A DNA stretch of 22,645 nucleotides, taken from contig NW_004191770.1 in the NCBI RefSeq assembly GCF_000330505.1, positions 46,774-69,418 on the forward strand, in the 5' to 3' direction. The DNA is from Entamoeba invadens IP1 (taxonomy: Eukaryota; Evosea; Mastigamoebida; Endamoebidae). This document shows, in pieces, positions 1 to 8,807 of the stretch. Position 1 is the first letter of the stretch, and each line of letters opens with the position of its first letter. A program made the translations under genes and the position numbers. The notes under the pieces were generated by a model that was given only the letters and a program-made list of their open reading frames with translations, ran no database searches and was not told where the DNA came from.

Positions 1-153
1 AATATTTTATTTATTTATTCCATCATTTCTAAAAAAAATAATTTCTCTATAATTTCTAAAAATCTGTTGTATAACAACTTGTAGTTTTGATAGTTAAATT
101 AATTAAATAAGTTTATTATTGATTTAACTAGAAATGTCAAAAGCATTTTCAAC

Positions 154-1396
154 ATGTCGACACCCTTTCAACTCCAGTCTTTATACTCAAAAGTACTCGC
201 AGGTGCAATTGATTTTTTGAAAAGTATGGACACGACATATGCATCACTCTATGACACTTTTTCGACTCAACTTTCAGACGTCATCGACAGCGACTTCTTT
301 CACAAACTCTTTTCATATTACTTAGAAGGATATCCAAACTTATCTCCCGACCTCCAGGCGATATATTTCCGTGCATCTTGTGTTGAGATGGCCACTCGTC
401 TTCGTATACTAATGGAGTCTAAAATATACAATGAAAACCCTAACAAGCCGAAGTTACATTGTCCTCTCTTTGTTATAAGTTTCCCACGTTCCGGGTCGAC
501 TTTTCTTCACAATTTACTTCTTGCAGATCCAACATCAAAAGGTATGAAATTTTATCAAGTGTTGGCTCCTGGTGGACAGACAACAAGTTTAGATGGGCGT
601 TACAAATACGTCGCAACAACTATATTTCAGATGACGAGTGTTAATAGCGACTTTTCTAATCTCCACAAAATGGCGATTAACACTCCAGAGGAAGAGACTT
701 TTATGTTAGACGCTTTAGGACTGTCGTTCATTCGTCTGTGCTCTATGTCTCGACTTAACCAACTCCGTGAACACTTCGACGAAATTGATTGGTCGTATGG
801 CTATACTCTTTTGAAGGATATGATGTGTGCAACGGCTATTGAAGACAATGTCCCAAGTGAGAGCCACTTCTGTATGAAGTCTGTCCAACACTTCGTCTAT
901 ATGAAGGAATTGCTCACTACTTTCCCCAATGGAAAGTTCCTTTGGATACACCGGAACCCTAGAGATTCATTCAAGTCACTTCTCCCAGTTTTTAACCAAG
1001 TCAGAATGACTTTCATGGAGAGCAACACTCAAGAGGCGCTACTAGAATTCAATAAAACGGTGTTAACTTGTCTGAGTAAATATTTAAGAAGAGCTTTAGA
1101 AGTGAGGAAGACATTCTGTGAACAACACATCGTCGACCGAAACGCAATTCGTCGATGTTTCATTCTCCAAAATGACACAAGACCCCATTCAATACGTCAA
1201 AGATGTCATTTACAAGAAGCTTGAGATGGAAATGACTCCCAAAATGGAAGAAAACATGAAAATTCTGCTTCAAGATGATTCAAAAAAGAAACACGGCACT
1301 TCACAAAATTCAGAGAGTCTCTGTTTACTCTCGGATGCAGAAATAGACTCCGCTTTTATATTCTACACAACACAGTTCAGAGCCTATCTTGAGTAA
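154..1396 (+). pseudogene. Sulfotransferase (PAPS-dependent), interrupted by a frameshift near the 3' end
   Basis: Transfers sulfate from PAPS to an acceptor, in Entamoeba typically a lipid or sterol, and releases PAP; expected in the cytosol. The first frame runs 154-1224 (356 aa). It shows the 5'-phosphosulfate loop PRSGST (residues 111-116), the MKSVQHF segment (241-247), and the 3'-phosphate motif IHRNPRDSFKSL (265-276, with R267 and S275). After about residue 330 the frame loses family similarity. The other forward frame (open 1106-1396) then carries the expected FVDVSFSKMTQDP, the helical tail and a KKHG motif. Reading 154-1144 and then 1145-1396 would give about 413 aa, a normal family length. 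The break lies between 1106 and 1145; no GT...AG pair there works as an intron. It is either a real disabling mutation or one wrong base in the sequence. The 3' end faces the DENN gene across about 120 bp. Confidence 0.85.
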
Positions 1397-1519
1397 TGAC
1401 TGTATGGTTATTTTATAATTAATTTACTATAATAATATGGTTTCTATTTTGAGGTAGAGTCCACGGTCGAGCCTTCAAGAAGTGAATTACAACTTTGAAA
1501 CAACAAGCGTACAACGGGT

Positions 1520-3089
1520 TTAAATAGTTTTAGTCTCCTCTCCGCCGTCTGAGGATATACTTGAGTTCTTTTTCTCGTCCATGTCGATGAGCATTTTAGT
1601 CTTCCAGTTCTCGAACATTTGGGTCTGGAGGAACTCTTTCAAGAATACACGACCCTTTCTGGAGGAGTATTCTATGAACTCTGTCTTCATGAACATCGAG
1701 ACAATTCTATTGTTTTCTGTGCGCGAGGAGATGCAGAAGTCCTCGAACTCGACGACCATGTTTTTCAACTCGATTTGGATGATATTGAGACATTGAGAAA
1801 TGACACTCTCGTGCTTCTGAATACAATACGACATCGGGTGGTTTGGCTGCTTTCTAATTTGTTTCGTCGATTCCTTCAATCCACAAACGACCCGATTTGC
1901 GTTTGGAAATTGTGGAATCTGTTGCTTGAACGATGGAGGGAAGAACGTGAGTGTCTTTGAGTCGATGTCATACAAGACGCTCTCCGCTGGGATTTCTTTA
2001 GGTGTTTCGAAGAGTCCGACAATCAATGGTGTAGGGCTGTCCATCAAGTCGTACAGTGAGTTCGTTAGCACTGAAATGATCGGAAACTCAAATTGGAAGG
2101 GATAGATCGCTTCAACCAAAAATGCTATAAGGGAGCTCACAAGGCATTTGTGTTCGCATTTAATGAAGAGTCTTTTTTCAAGTAATAGAGTTGAGACAAA
2201 TAAGACTAAGTAATCCATTGGAATCACACGAAGGAATAAGCATCGACAGATATGACAAGGGATGTCCAGCAGTGCGTCCACCTGTGGATTTAAATAGATC
2301 TTTTCTGTATATGTCGATGGGAGTGTGAAGAACATTTTAAAGTGATCAGTGAGGTGTATAGAACTCGGTGTAGTCGACCAATTCTGTGTTTCTGGTTCAT
2401 CTCATTGTTACTCGACCAATAAAAATAAGTAAAAACAGAACAAAGTACAAACCAAGCAACTGTTCTAAGAAAGAAAAGATGACTGAGTTACGCGTCGACA
2501 GTGTAAGCATCACATAAAAGATTTCATCTTCGACGTAATTCAGTCCGTCCTACTTTTCAGTGATTGTCAAACTAGTAATATATACTATAAATTTACTATA
2601 ATAATATACTGATATAGTATTATATATAGTAATATAATCTATTATATTACTATATCATCAAACCTTTTGAATAATTCGTGCTTGGGACAAACAATGAGCA
2701 TACCGAGTACACCCGACTATACTACTTGTAAAAAAGAACGTCGAGAACCTCGAGACGTGTTTCGCCGAGTTCTTTGCCTTCTCCTTGAACATGTGTAACT
2801 CGTCCTCTGAATTGGCTGTTTTTCTACTTTTCATGACACCGCGTGGATACAAAAACTCGACAAGGATCTCGTACATGAATTGTTCGATGTTAAAGTCCGG
2901 ATACTTATAAATGACTTCTGGAGTATCGTCCTCCGCGTTACCGCCGATGATCAAGAACTGTTCCGCCAATTTGAAGTCCTCGTGGTGGATAGTCTGGTTG
3001 AGTTGTTTAAACATCGACCGTTGTTTAAGTTCGTGTGAGAAGTCTGTTGGTTTGTAATTTTTGATCAGCGTGGCTTTGCTCCTTGACAT
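1520..3089 (-). CDS. DENN-domain protein (Rab-GEF-like), three exons
   Basis: DENN proteins are usually exchange factors for Rab GTPases in membrane traffic. Proposed exons on the minus strand are 3089-2664, 2549-2453 and 2391-1520, giving 464 aa with every junction in phase. Exon 1 carries a uDENN-like region (FLIIGGNAEDDTPEVIYKYP near residues 46-65, then FLYPRGV). Exon 2 supplies FYVMLTLSTRNSVIFSFLEQLL. Exon 3 holds the cDENN core: a LLLEKRLFIKCEHK strand-helix, EAIYPFQFEFPIISVL, and DSPTPLIVGLFE (roughly residues 215-305). The start ATG at 3089-3087 is the first one and lies just before the domain. Without splicing the locus would look like two truncated ORFs of 143 and 271 aa. The DENN identity is confident from the pattern; which Rab it acts on cannot be told. 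Confidence 0.82.
2392..2452 (-). other. Intron 2 of the DENN gene (61 nt)
   Basis: It starts GTTTGTAC, the usual Entamoeba 5' splice motif, and ends ATGAACCAG. It splits a codon in phase 1 (G|AA) and joins LEQLL to TQNWSTTPS, which runs without a stop into the cDENN exon. A second in-frame AG end nine nt upstream (ATGAG) would add three residues, so the exact 3' site is uncertain. Confidence 0.72.
2550..2663 (-). other. Intron 1 of the DENN gene (114 nt)
   Basis: It starts GTTTGATG and ends AAAAGTAG. The junction is phase 0: the upstream exon ends ...IIQK and the downstream exon opens DGLNYVEDEIFYVML. The other TAG ends inside this stretch lead at once to stop codons, so this 3' site is the one that keeps the frame. 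The intron is very AT-rich and contains a perfect inverted repeat close to the 5' splice site. Confidence 0.75.
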
Positions 3090-3288
3090 CGAGAAAGTCT
3101 GCTTTTTTCAGAGATTTTTTATTAAGACGATATAATGAGTTCCTTCAAGTCTTTGGTAATTCGTTCGAAATGAGTTGAATAATTAAAATAATTAAAATAA
3201 TTAAAATATTAGAGAGTATAGTTCTGAGCCTGAAAAACTATAAAGGTATAGTAAACATTAATTAAACAATACTAATCAACAAAAGACA

Positions 3289-3624
3289 TCACACTTCGAT
3301 CGAATTTAAGAACATCGGGTGAAGCGCGACAAGCCGTTCGGAATATAAGGACAGGTGGACAACTTTTTGTTGCATCTTGAGTGTCTCAATAGAGTCGTCT
3401 TGATAGTCAGACTCTTCAACGAAGAATTCGTTCTCGTCAAACTCGTCTTCGGAGGAGTCTTCAACACTCTCACAATCACTTTCGTCTTCAGAAGCCTCGA
3501 CTTCGTGTTGACTTACTTGATTCGACTCGTTTGGTGCGTCGATTTTCAAATCCTCCGCATCGCGGGTGAACGTTAATATAAACGCAACAAGTATTGCTCG
3601 GACCATATCCATGAACCCCAACAT
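3289..3624 (-). CDS. Small acidic protein with hydrophobic N-terminus, unknown function
   Basis: I do not recognise this 111-aa protein. The longest open frame starts at a TTG (3639); the first ATG is at 3624. It begins with a hydrophobic stretch (MVRAILVAFILTF, residues 7-19) that could be a short signal peptide or membrane anchor. A strongly acidic, Ser-rich middle follows (for example EDESDCESVEDSSEDEFDE, about residues 46-64), then a less charged tail. A TATA-like GTATATAAAG sits about 40 nt upstream on the same strand, which supports a real transcription unit. If the N-terminus is cleaved, the mature protein would be a secreted or lumenal acidic polypeptide, but that is inference. No domain is visible. 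Confidence 0.55.
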   Translation of the reverse strand: MLGFMDMVRAILVAFILTFTRDAEDLKIDAPNESNQVSQHEVEASEDESDCESVEDSSEDEFDENEFFVEESDYQDDSIETLKMQQKVVHLSLYSERLVALHPMFLNSIEV

Positions 3625-3663
3625 CTTGGTTTCAGACAATATGTAATTTCGAAGATGTTGGTC

Positions 3664-3673
3664 CTTTATATAC
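3664..3673 (-). promoter_or_regulatory. TATA-like element upstream of the acidic-protein gene
   Basis: On the minus strand this reads GTATATAAAG, close to the E. histolytica TATA-like consensus GTATTTAAAG. It lies about 40 nt before the ATG at 3624, a spacing that suits the very short 5' leaders of Entamoeba. A second TATATA-containing stretch lies near 3694-3705. Confidence 0.45.
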
Positions 3674-5090
3674 CTTCAAAAATTACACCTTTCTTATATA
3701 CCCTTCCCATTTTGAATGAAGACGGAGGTAAAACTCACAAAAGACTCATTTTACATGTTATCCCACTTTGCCGTGACTTTTCTGGGTCAAAATAAAATTA
3801 AAAATTTTAATGAAAATGTCATAAAAAGGGATTCACTTTTCTTTTAAATTTTTGGTTTTTGTAGGTATTCGACTGTCGAAATTGAAGTATTAGTTATAAA
3901 TAGTTTATTTATAATAAATATATAGTTTTGATTCAAGAAATTAAGATGCAGCAATTGTGTCGGTTTGTTACCAAAAACGGGGTTTTCAATGGGCTTTGCA
4001 AGACTTTCGTCTTGTTATTTTGGAACAAAATTGTTGGGATTTTACTTGGACTTGATGGGATACTGGCCTGACAATTTAAATGAAAAAAGCCCATTTTTAC
4101 GGTCGATAGGTTTTCAACAACGGCCGTTCGTTACTGCCAAAATGTTATTATCCATTTTTGAATAATCAATGGTTTTGAATCATAAAGTATTATTCCATGT
4201 ATTAAACAATTTGATACAGTTTTGGTTTTGTTTTAATTTGAATTGGTGATATTTTGTATGAAAAAAAACTTGAAAAAAATTCAAGTTTTTCTATAAATTA
4301 GTTATAACAAAGTTAAGTTTTAATAGTATTTCATTAATATTAAAATAAATAATCATTACTAGTTTTGACTTTTCTTAGAGAATCACTTGAAGATTGTCGA
4401 TGACTGTTTTGGAGTTGATGGAAATACTCACCAAAAAAACAAAAAGACATTGAGATACGGCATTACAAACGCAATGTTTCGGGGTTTGAGCAAATTTATA
4501 TTGAAGTTAACGAAATTCTATTGAAAAACTATATGGAAATAAAGTTGGAATTACCAAATATTGTTCAAATTAGGTAAAAACTACCACAAAATTGAGCAAA
4601 ATACGAAATTTAAGGGTTGATCTTATTTCATCGTTTTGTTATGATAATTAATTGATTAAATTACTTACGATAAAAACAAAGCTAAGAAAACGAATAATAT
4701 ACCATAATTATCATAAAAAACATGAAATTTCATGAATTAAGAAAATTTATTTTTTAAAAAGGTCACAAAAAAAAAATAATTCTAATATAAATAGAAAAAG
4801 TATTTTTATTTTTTTTGATTTTTGTAAAGTTAAATAATAACTTATATTATAAGTTAGTATAAATTATAATTATTAATTGATTAGAAAGGGTTCATTTTTT
4901 ATAATTTTTAATTCAATAACATTTTGAGTTTTAAAGATCAAAAAAAATAAAGGATAATAAAATGTTATTAAAATGTTATTAAAAGAATCGACTAGTTAAA
5001 AATAAATAGTATACAAAACTATTTAATAAAGAAGGAAGAAATCAATAAAACGAAAAAGAACTTTAAAAAACTAAAAATTATAATTTATAT
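3674..5090. other. AT-rich intergenic region with one less AT-rich island
   Basis: I see no confident gene here. Most of it is A/T runs without long reading frames. About 3946-4168 is clearly less AT-rich and is open in two forward frames: a 41-codon ORF from ATG 3946 (begins MQQLCRFVTKNG) and a longer frame lacking an early ATG that ends at 4165. A hairpin lies at 4264-4290. A second less AT-rich patch is near 4380-4640 but has no open frame of note. Old transposon remnants or a non-coding RNA are possible; nothing identifies them. Confidence 0.4.
4264..4290. repeat. Inverted repeat (11-bp arms, 5-nt loop)
   Basis: AAAAACTTGAA (4264-4274), then AAAAA, then TTCAAGTTTTT (4280-4290): perfect arms in AT-rich DNA just after the 3946-4168 island. 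It could form a hairpin in DNA or RNA; it has no known role. Confidence 0.7.
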
Positions 5091-5165
5091 ATGAAAATAT
5101 TTGTGCTTCTTTTTTTGATTGGGTTTTTAGTGCGGGCAGAGACGAGCACTAGAACGCAGACACTT
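5091..5165 (+). CDS. Possible signal-peptide mini-exon
   Basis: ATG 5091 opens 25 codons that read like a classical signal peptide: MKIFVLLFLIGFLVRA, then ETSTRTQTL. It is followed directly by GTTTGTGATTAG, which contains the Entamoeba 5' splice motif; read through, the frame stops four codons later at that TAG. Candidate acceptors are TTTTCAG (intron 5166-5214), CTTAG (5166-5220), and AAAAG (5166-5273). The first two give peptides of 26 and 37 aa. The third is in phase with the downstream lysine-rich ORF and would make a 207-aa protein with a signal peptide. I cannot choose between them. Confidence 0.4.
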
Positions 5166-5318
5166 GTTTGTGATTAGTAAATTGTTTTTTTTTCACACAA
5201 ACGAAAATTTTCAGACTTAGAAAAACATTTTGAAAAACAAATTTAATCTGAAGAGATGAGTAATAACTAAAAGGGGAGATATGACGCGAAAGAGGTCCAA
5301 GTGAATAACAAAACGATA

Positions 5319-5822
5319 ATGACAACGAATCCCGACAAAATCCCACTTTGGAAACGGTTACAAAAAGATGTGATTGCCGAGCAACAAAAAGCACAGGACG
5401 TGATTGATAGTATGACCGCCACCGAAAAACTCAAAATAGCGAAAACCGAAGAAATGGACAAATTAGTGAATGAACGTCTTGAGAAAAATACTGAGTTGTT
5501 AGGGGAAGAGGCAAAACTCAATGTGAGAACATTACACAAATTTGATACCAACGAAACATCTCAAAACAAAACGAAGATTGAAATCACTCATAATAGCACT
5601 TCAATTCCAACGACTCTGCCAATTGATTTTGATATCCCCCAATCTATTCGAAAAGATAAAACTAAACCAATCATTAAGAAATTGTTTAAACACAAGAAGA
5701 TCATCAAAAGGATCGTCGAATTGGATCCGCTCGAGGAAAAAATGATCAAACAGAAGGCTCTCAGCTTAATTAAGAAGACTTCGGAGTTCATTAATAACTA
5801 TGACGACGACGAGCTTTTGTAA
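5319..5822 (+). CDS. Lysine-rich helical protein, unknown function
   Basis: I do not recognise this protein. From the first in-frame ATG (5319) it is 167 aa; the frame is open back to 5271, so a spliced upstream exon is possible (see 5091). Residues about 12-75 are charged and helix-prone (AEQQKAQDVIDSMTATEKLK and what follows) and could form a coiled coil. A Thr/Pro-containing linker follows (about 90-107), then a very basic segment (KPIIKKLFKHKKIIKR, about 117-132) and an acidic end, NNYDDDELL. The basic patch would suit a nucleic-acid-binding or nuclear protein if the product stays in the cytosol; with the upstream signal peptide it would instead enter the secretory route. Both are inference. 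Confidence 0.65.
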   Translation: MTTNPDKIPLWKRLQKDVIAEQQKAQDVIDSMTATEKLKIAKTEEMDKLVNERLEKNTELLGEEAKLNVRTLHKFDTNETSQNKTKIEITHNSTSIPTTLPIDFDIPQSIRKDKTKPIIKKLFKHKKIIKRIVELDPLEEKMIKQKALSLIKKTSEFINNYDDDELL

Positions 5823-5939
5823 CACCGATAATGTCACAGTTCTTTGTTTATTTTACTTTATTTTACTATTTAATAACTTGGGTGTTTCGATGTTAAAGTA
5901 ACTCTATAACTCATATAAGTAAAGTATATAGAAAGATAG

Positions 5940-6518
5940 ATGAAACTCGTTAAATGTTTTTTTATAGGAGATGGCACTGTTGGGAAAACTTCAATAATTT
6001 TGAGGTATTCACTCGGAGTGTTTAAAAATTATTATTTACCAACTGTATTGGAAACGACATGTTTTAATGTCTTTGTTAAAAATGAAAAAATAGAACTTTG
6101 GGTGTGTGATGTTATAGAACAAGACGATTACATGAATAGACTACCAATGTTATATAATGGAATTGATCTCTTTGTGGTGTGCTATTCGGTGGTTGATGTC
6201 AATTCTTTTGAACATGTAGTAACTAAGTGGAAATCGAATATCGAATACTATTCACCTAACACACCCTTAATGCTTCTCGGTACTAAAATTGATTTAAGAG
6301 AAGAGAATAAAAAGGTTGTGAAACCAATACAAAATAAAGTGAACTGGATATCTACGGAACAAGGAATTAATAAAGCAAAAGAAATAAAAGCAGTGTTATT
6401 TATGGAATGTTCATCATTGACAGGATTTAATATAACAACTTTATTTCAAAATATTGCAAAAGTGGCAAAACCTCAAACAGTCTTTTCAAAAACAAATGGA
6501 TATTGTTTCATCTTTTAA
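5940..6518 (+). CDS. Atypical Rac/Rho-family small GTPase with degenerate switch II
   Basis: Rho-family proteins switch actin and membrane signalling between GTP and GDP states. This 192-aa protein aligns with Rac1 numbering without gaps at every motif I can place. The P-loop is GDGTVGKTS (10-18), switch I is YLPTVLET with T35, G4 is GTKIDLR (D118), and G5 is ECSSLT (156-161). The tail is CFIF with Cys189, a CAAX box ending in Phe that suits geranylgeranylation. The odd part is switch II: where Rac has DTAGQ (57-61) this protein has DVIEQ, so T58, A59 and the near-invariant G60 are lost while D57 and Q61 remain. Nucleotide cycling is probably abnormal. The polybasic stretch usual before the CAAX Cys is also weak. 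ATG 5940 places the P-loop normally. Confidence 0.92.
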   Translation: MKLVKCFFIGDGTVGKTSIILRYSLGVFKNYYLPTVLETTCFNVFVKNEKIELWVCDVIEQDDYMNRLPMLYNGIDLFVVCYSVVDVNSFEHVVTKWKSNIEYYSPNTPLMLLGTKIDLREENKKVVKPIQNKVNWISTEQGINKAKEIKAVLFMECSSLTGFNITTLFQNIAKVAKPQTVFSKTNGYCFIF

Positions 6519-6866
6519 TCTAAATTACTTCAATGGTAATTTATTTAACCTTTAATTATAGTTTCACTTTTATTCAATTATTAATAACTCGTTATAGTTA
6601 TATTATAGTATATAATTAACCAATATGGTACTATTATATAATAAATTAAATACTAATCAATCATTACTATAGTTGTTAAGAATAATAATAACAAAAATTA
6701 ATATTATTATAGTTTTTAGTGTTTTGTAACAATTCAATAAAAATATAGTTTTCTTAATTATATAAATGTAAATAAAAAATAGTCAAAAATAGATTGAGTT
6801 TTAATGAACCTGTCAAGACTCAAACTTTTTAATTTAAGGAATACGAAAAAAAATAAAACAATAAAA
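6519..6866. other. AT-rich intergenic region
   Basis: This spacer is made of A/T-rich sequence with many overlapping TATAGTTA-like and ATTATAGTA-like words. It holds no confident gene or promoter motif. An in-frame ATG at 6804 would extend the next gene upstream by 21 residues. Confidence 0.6.
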
Positions 6867-8807
6867 ATGTCGAGACTTGAAGCAGTGTTTATGGCAAACG
6901 TGTTGTTGTACATTCGAGGAATGAGCGTTTTTAATAACCTTCTTTTTGTCTCGAAAAACACAAGAACAGCTTTTGATATGCTTCGAATGAATCCACAGAA
7001 CATTTGTTGTGGGATGAATTACTTAAAACGAGTGTTTCCAAAGTTGAACACATTAAAAGAAACACCGCAGTTTTGTAAAGAATACACAGAGAATAAAGAC
7101 ACACAAATCACATTCTTTGACTTGTCAGAAAGTGTTTGTAATCTTTCTGATTCGATTTTTCAAGACCAACATTTTTGTGACCAAATTGTTTCTCTCAGAA
7201 TCAATTTAATTGATTTCAAATACGTCCCCAAATTCTTAAAACTGCGACATTTGTTTGTTGAAAATATTGACACACTTACTAACTTAGAACTGTTCAATGA
7301 AATGCAGTTTCTATGGAACGTCGTGTTTTACACAAAAGAAAATTTCAATTTTCAAAGGAAGTTGAAAGAACAATTTTTTCGAATGCCGTCGGTCAAATTT
7401 GCTGTTGTTTATAGCGAAGGAAATCACTTTGAACAAGAAAAGAATTTGACAGTTATATCTTATAATAATCACAACGCGTTTAAAGTTATAGAATATAAAT
7501 ATAATATTAAAATTGATGATGTCATATCATGCCCCATTGCAATAAACAATTACAACAAAAAATACCGAGAAATGAATTTAAAAATCAAAGGAAATGGGGT
7601 GTACGACTTTTCGAATGTTGTAACACAATTATTTAACATCGAAGTAGATAATAATATATCAACAATCAAATTACCAAATGCTCAAAGTGTCGAGTTAAAT
7701 AGTAATCCAAAATTTCCAGTGATATTAGATACGTCGAATTTAAAAGCATGTCAATATTTCAAATTCACTGGATACTTTTGTTTTCATAGAAACGTATTTT
7801 CTTGTGGTGAGGAATTGACAACTTTAATTATCGACTCGACTAATTTATTCAAATTCGACTTTTCAAAAATGCAAAACCTCAAAATTTTTAAAATAAAGTC
7901 CAACTTTGTATCTCTTGATTTGTCAAAATGTTTGCATTTGCTTGAAGTTGTAATTGAAAACATCTCCTGTGCAGGCAAAATTACTTTCCCATATTTCAAA
8001 GGAACACTCTCAATTCAAGGCAATGGAGATGGACTTTCTGTGAGTGGGTGTGGAAGTGATACAACAATAAAAGGAGTTGTTTCCTATTTGAAATTACCGT
8101 TACAACCGTTATTAAGCTTATTAATTGATACTGAGTCTGTTATTACAGTTGAACCAAATTCTTATTTTGAAGACACAAAACGGAATAGGAGAGTTGCTCA
8201 TATTGAAACAACTGTATTAATCATCAACTCCAACATAAGTTTGGAATATATTGGTATTCCAATGTATTCTAAACAAGTAATATGCGAGCCAAACACCATC
8301 AAAGGAATCTACATCACTGATACACACAACTTCTTCTTCTTTTCAAGTAATACGAATTACTATGGATACACGGAAATGTGGTTCTCAGACGACAACTTGA
8401 GGAATAAGACTCTTACAGACACACAATCGTTTGAGTCTGATAAAGTGTTACGAAAACGAGTAATGAAAAAGATAGATGATTGGAAATATCTTACTAGTGC
8501 ACATATCCACACGATGCACTGGGCGTGTATACACAATAAAGATGTGGATATATATGCAGAAGAACATACAAGTCACACAAAAAAGACTTGGGAACTTGTT
8601 TCAAAAGTGTTACTCATAAACAAGATGTTTAAAAATGTTCAAAAAGATGGATCTCCATTACCAAGATTGAACAAAAATAAACGGTATACAATAAGTAAAG
8701 TGTGTAGTGATGATTATGATGATAAATACTCAAATGTTGAAGATGAAGATGATTGTGATGAAATTGGTGATGATCTTCAGAAGTATATCTTTACAGAATG
8801 TAATTGA
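6867..8807 (+). CDS. Entamoeba-type leucine-rich-repeat protein
   Basis: It begins with a domain of the kind seen in a large Entamoeba family of LRR proteins: SRLEAVFMANVLLYIRGMSV and FNNLLFVSKNTRTAFDMLRM, roughly residues 2-45, resembling an F-box-like helical head. Irregular leucine-rich repeats occupy the middle (for example LTTLIIDSTNLFKFDFSKM and LKIFKIKSNFVSLDLSKCLHL). A helical region with WKYLTSAHIHTMHW precedes a highly acidic C-terminus (VEDEDDCDEIGDD). Such proteins are thought to serve as protein-binding scaffolds; this one's partner is unknown. I start at ATG 6867 (646 aa) because the conserved head begins right there after an A-rich leader; the in-frame ATG at 6804 would give 667 aa with a Lys/Asn-rich extension. 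No transmembrane segment is evident. Confidence 0.8.
   Translation: MSRLEAVFMANVLLYIRGMSVFNNLLFVSKNTRTAFDMLRMNPQNICCGMNYLKRVFPKLNTLKETPQFCKEYTENKDTQITFFDLSESVCNLSDSIFQDQHFCDQIVSLRINLIDFKYVPKFLKLRHLFVENIDTLTNLELFNEMQFLWNVVFYTKENFNFQRKLKEQFFRMPSVKFAVVYSEGNHFEQEKNLTVISYNNHNAFKVIEYKYNIKIDDVISCPIAINNYNKKYREMNLKIKGNGVYDFSNVVTQLFNIEVDNNISTIKLPNAQSVELNSNPKFPVILDTSNLKACQYFKFTGYFCFHRNVFSCGEELTTLIIDSTNLFKFDFSKMQNLKIFKIKSNFVSLDLSKCLHLLEVVIENISCAGKITFPYFKGTLSIQGNGDGLSVSGCGSDTTIKGVVSYLKLPLQPLLSLLIDTESVITVEPNSYFEDTKRNRRVAHIETTVLIINSNISLEYIGIPMYSKQVICEPNTIKGIYITDTHNFFFFSSNTNYYGYTEMWFSDDNLRNKTLTDTQSFESDKVLRKRVMKKIDDWKYLTSAHIHTMHWACIHNKDVDIYAEEHTSHTKKTWELVSKVLLINKMFKNVQKDGSPLPRLNKNKRYTISKVCSDDYDDKYSNVEDEDDCDEIGDDLQKYIFTECN

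Noticed and set aside
1075..1200. An intron to explain the sulfotransferase frame change
   Set aside because: No GT...AG pair with a suitable motif and length joins the two frames; the GTGAGG at 1102 has no acceptor nearby. A frameshift fits better.
1581..1960. Plus-strand frames over the DENN gene
   Set aside because: They are antisense to the recognisable cDENN exon and show no domain.
5149..5551. Minus-strand frames of 81 and 94 codons opposite the lysine-rich gene
   Set aside because: Their Phe/Ser/Leu-rich composition is what the antisense of Lys/Glu codons gives.
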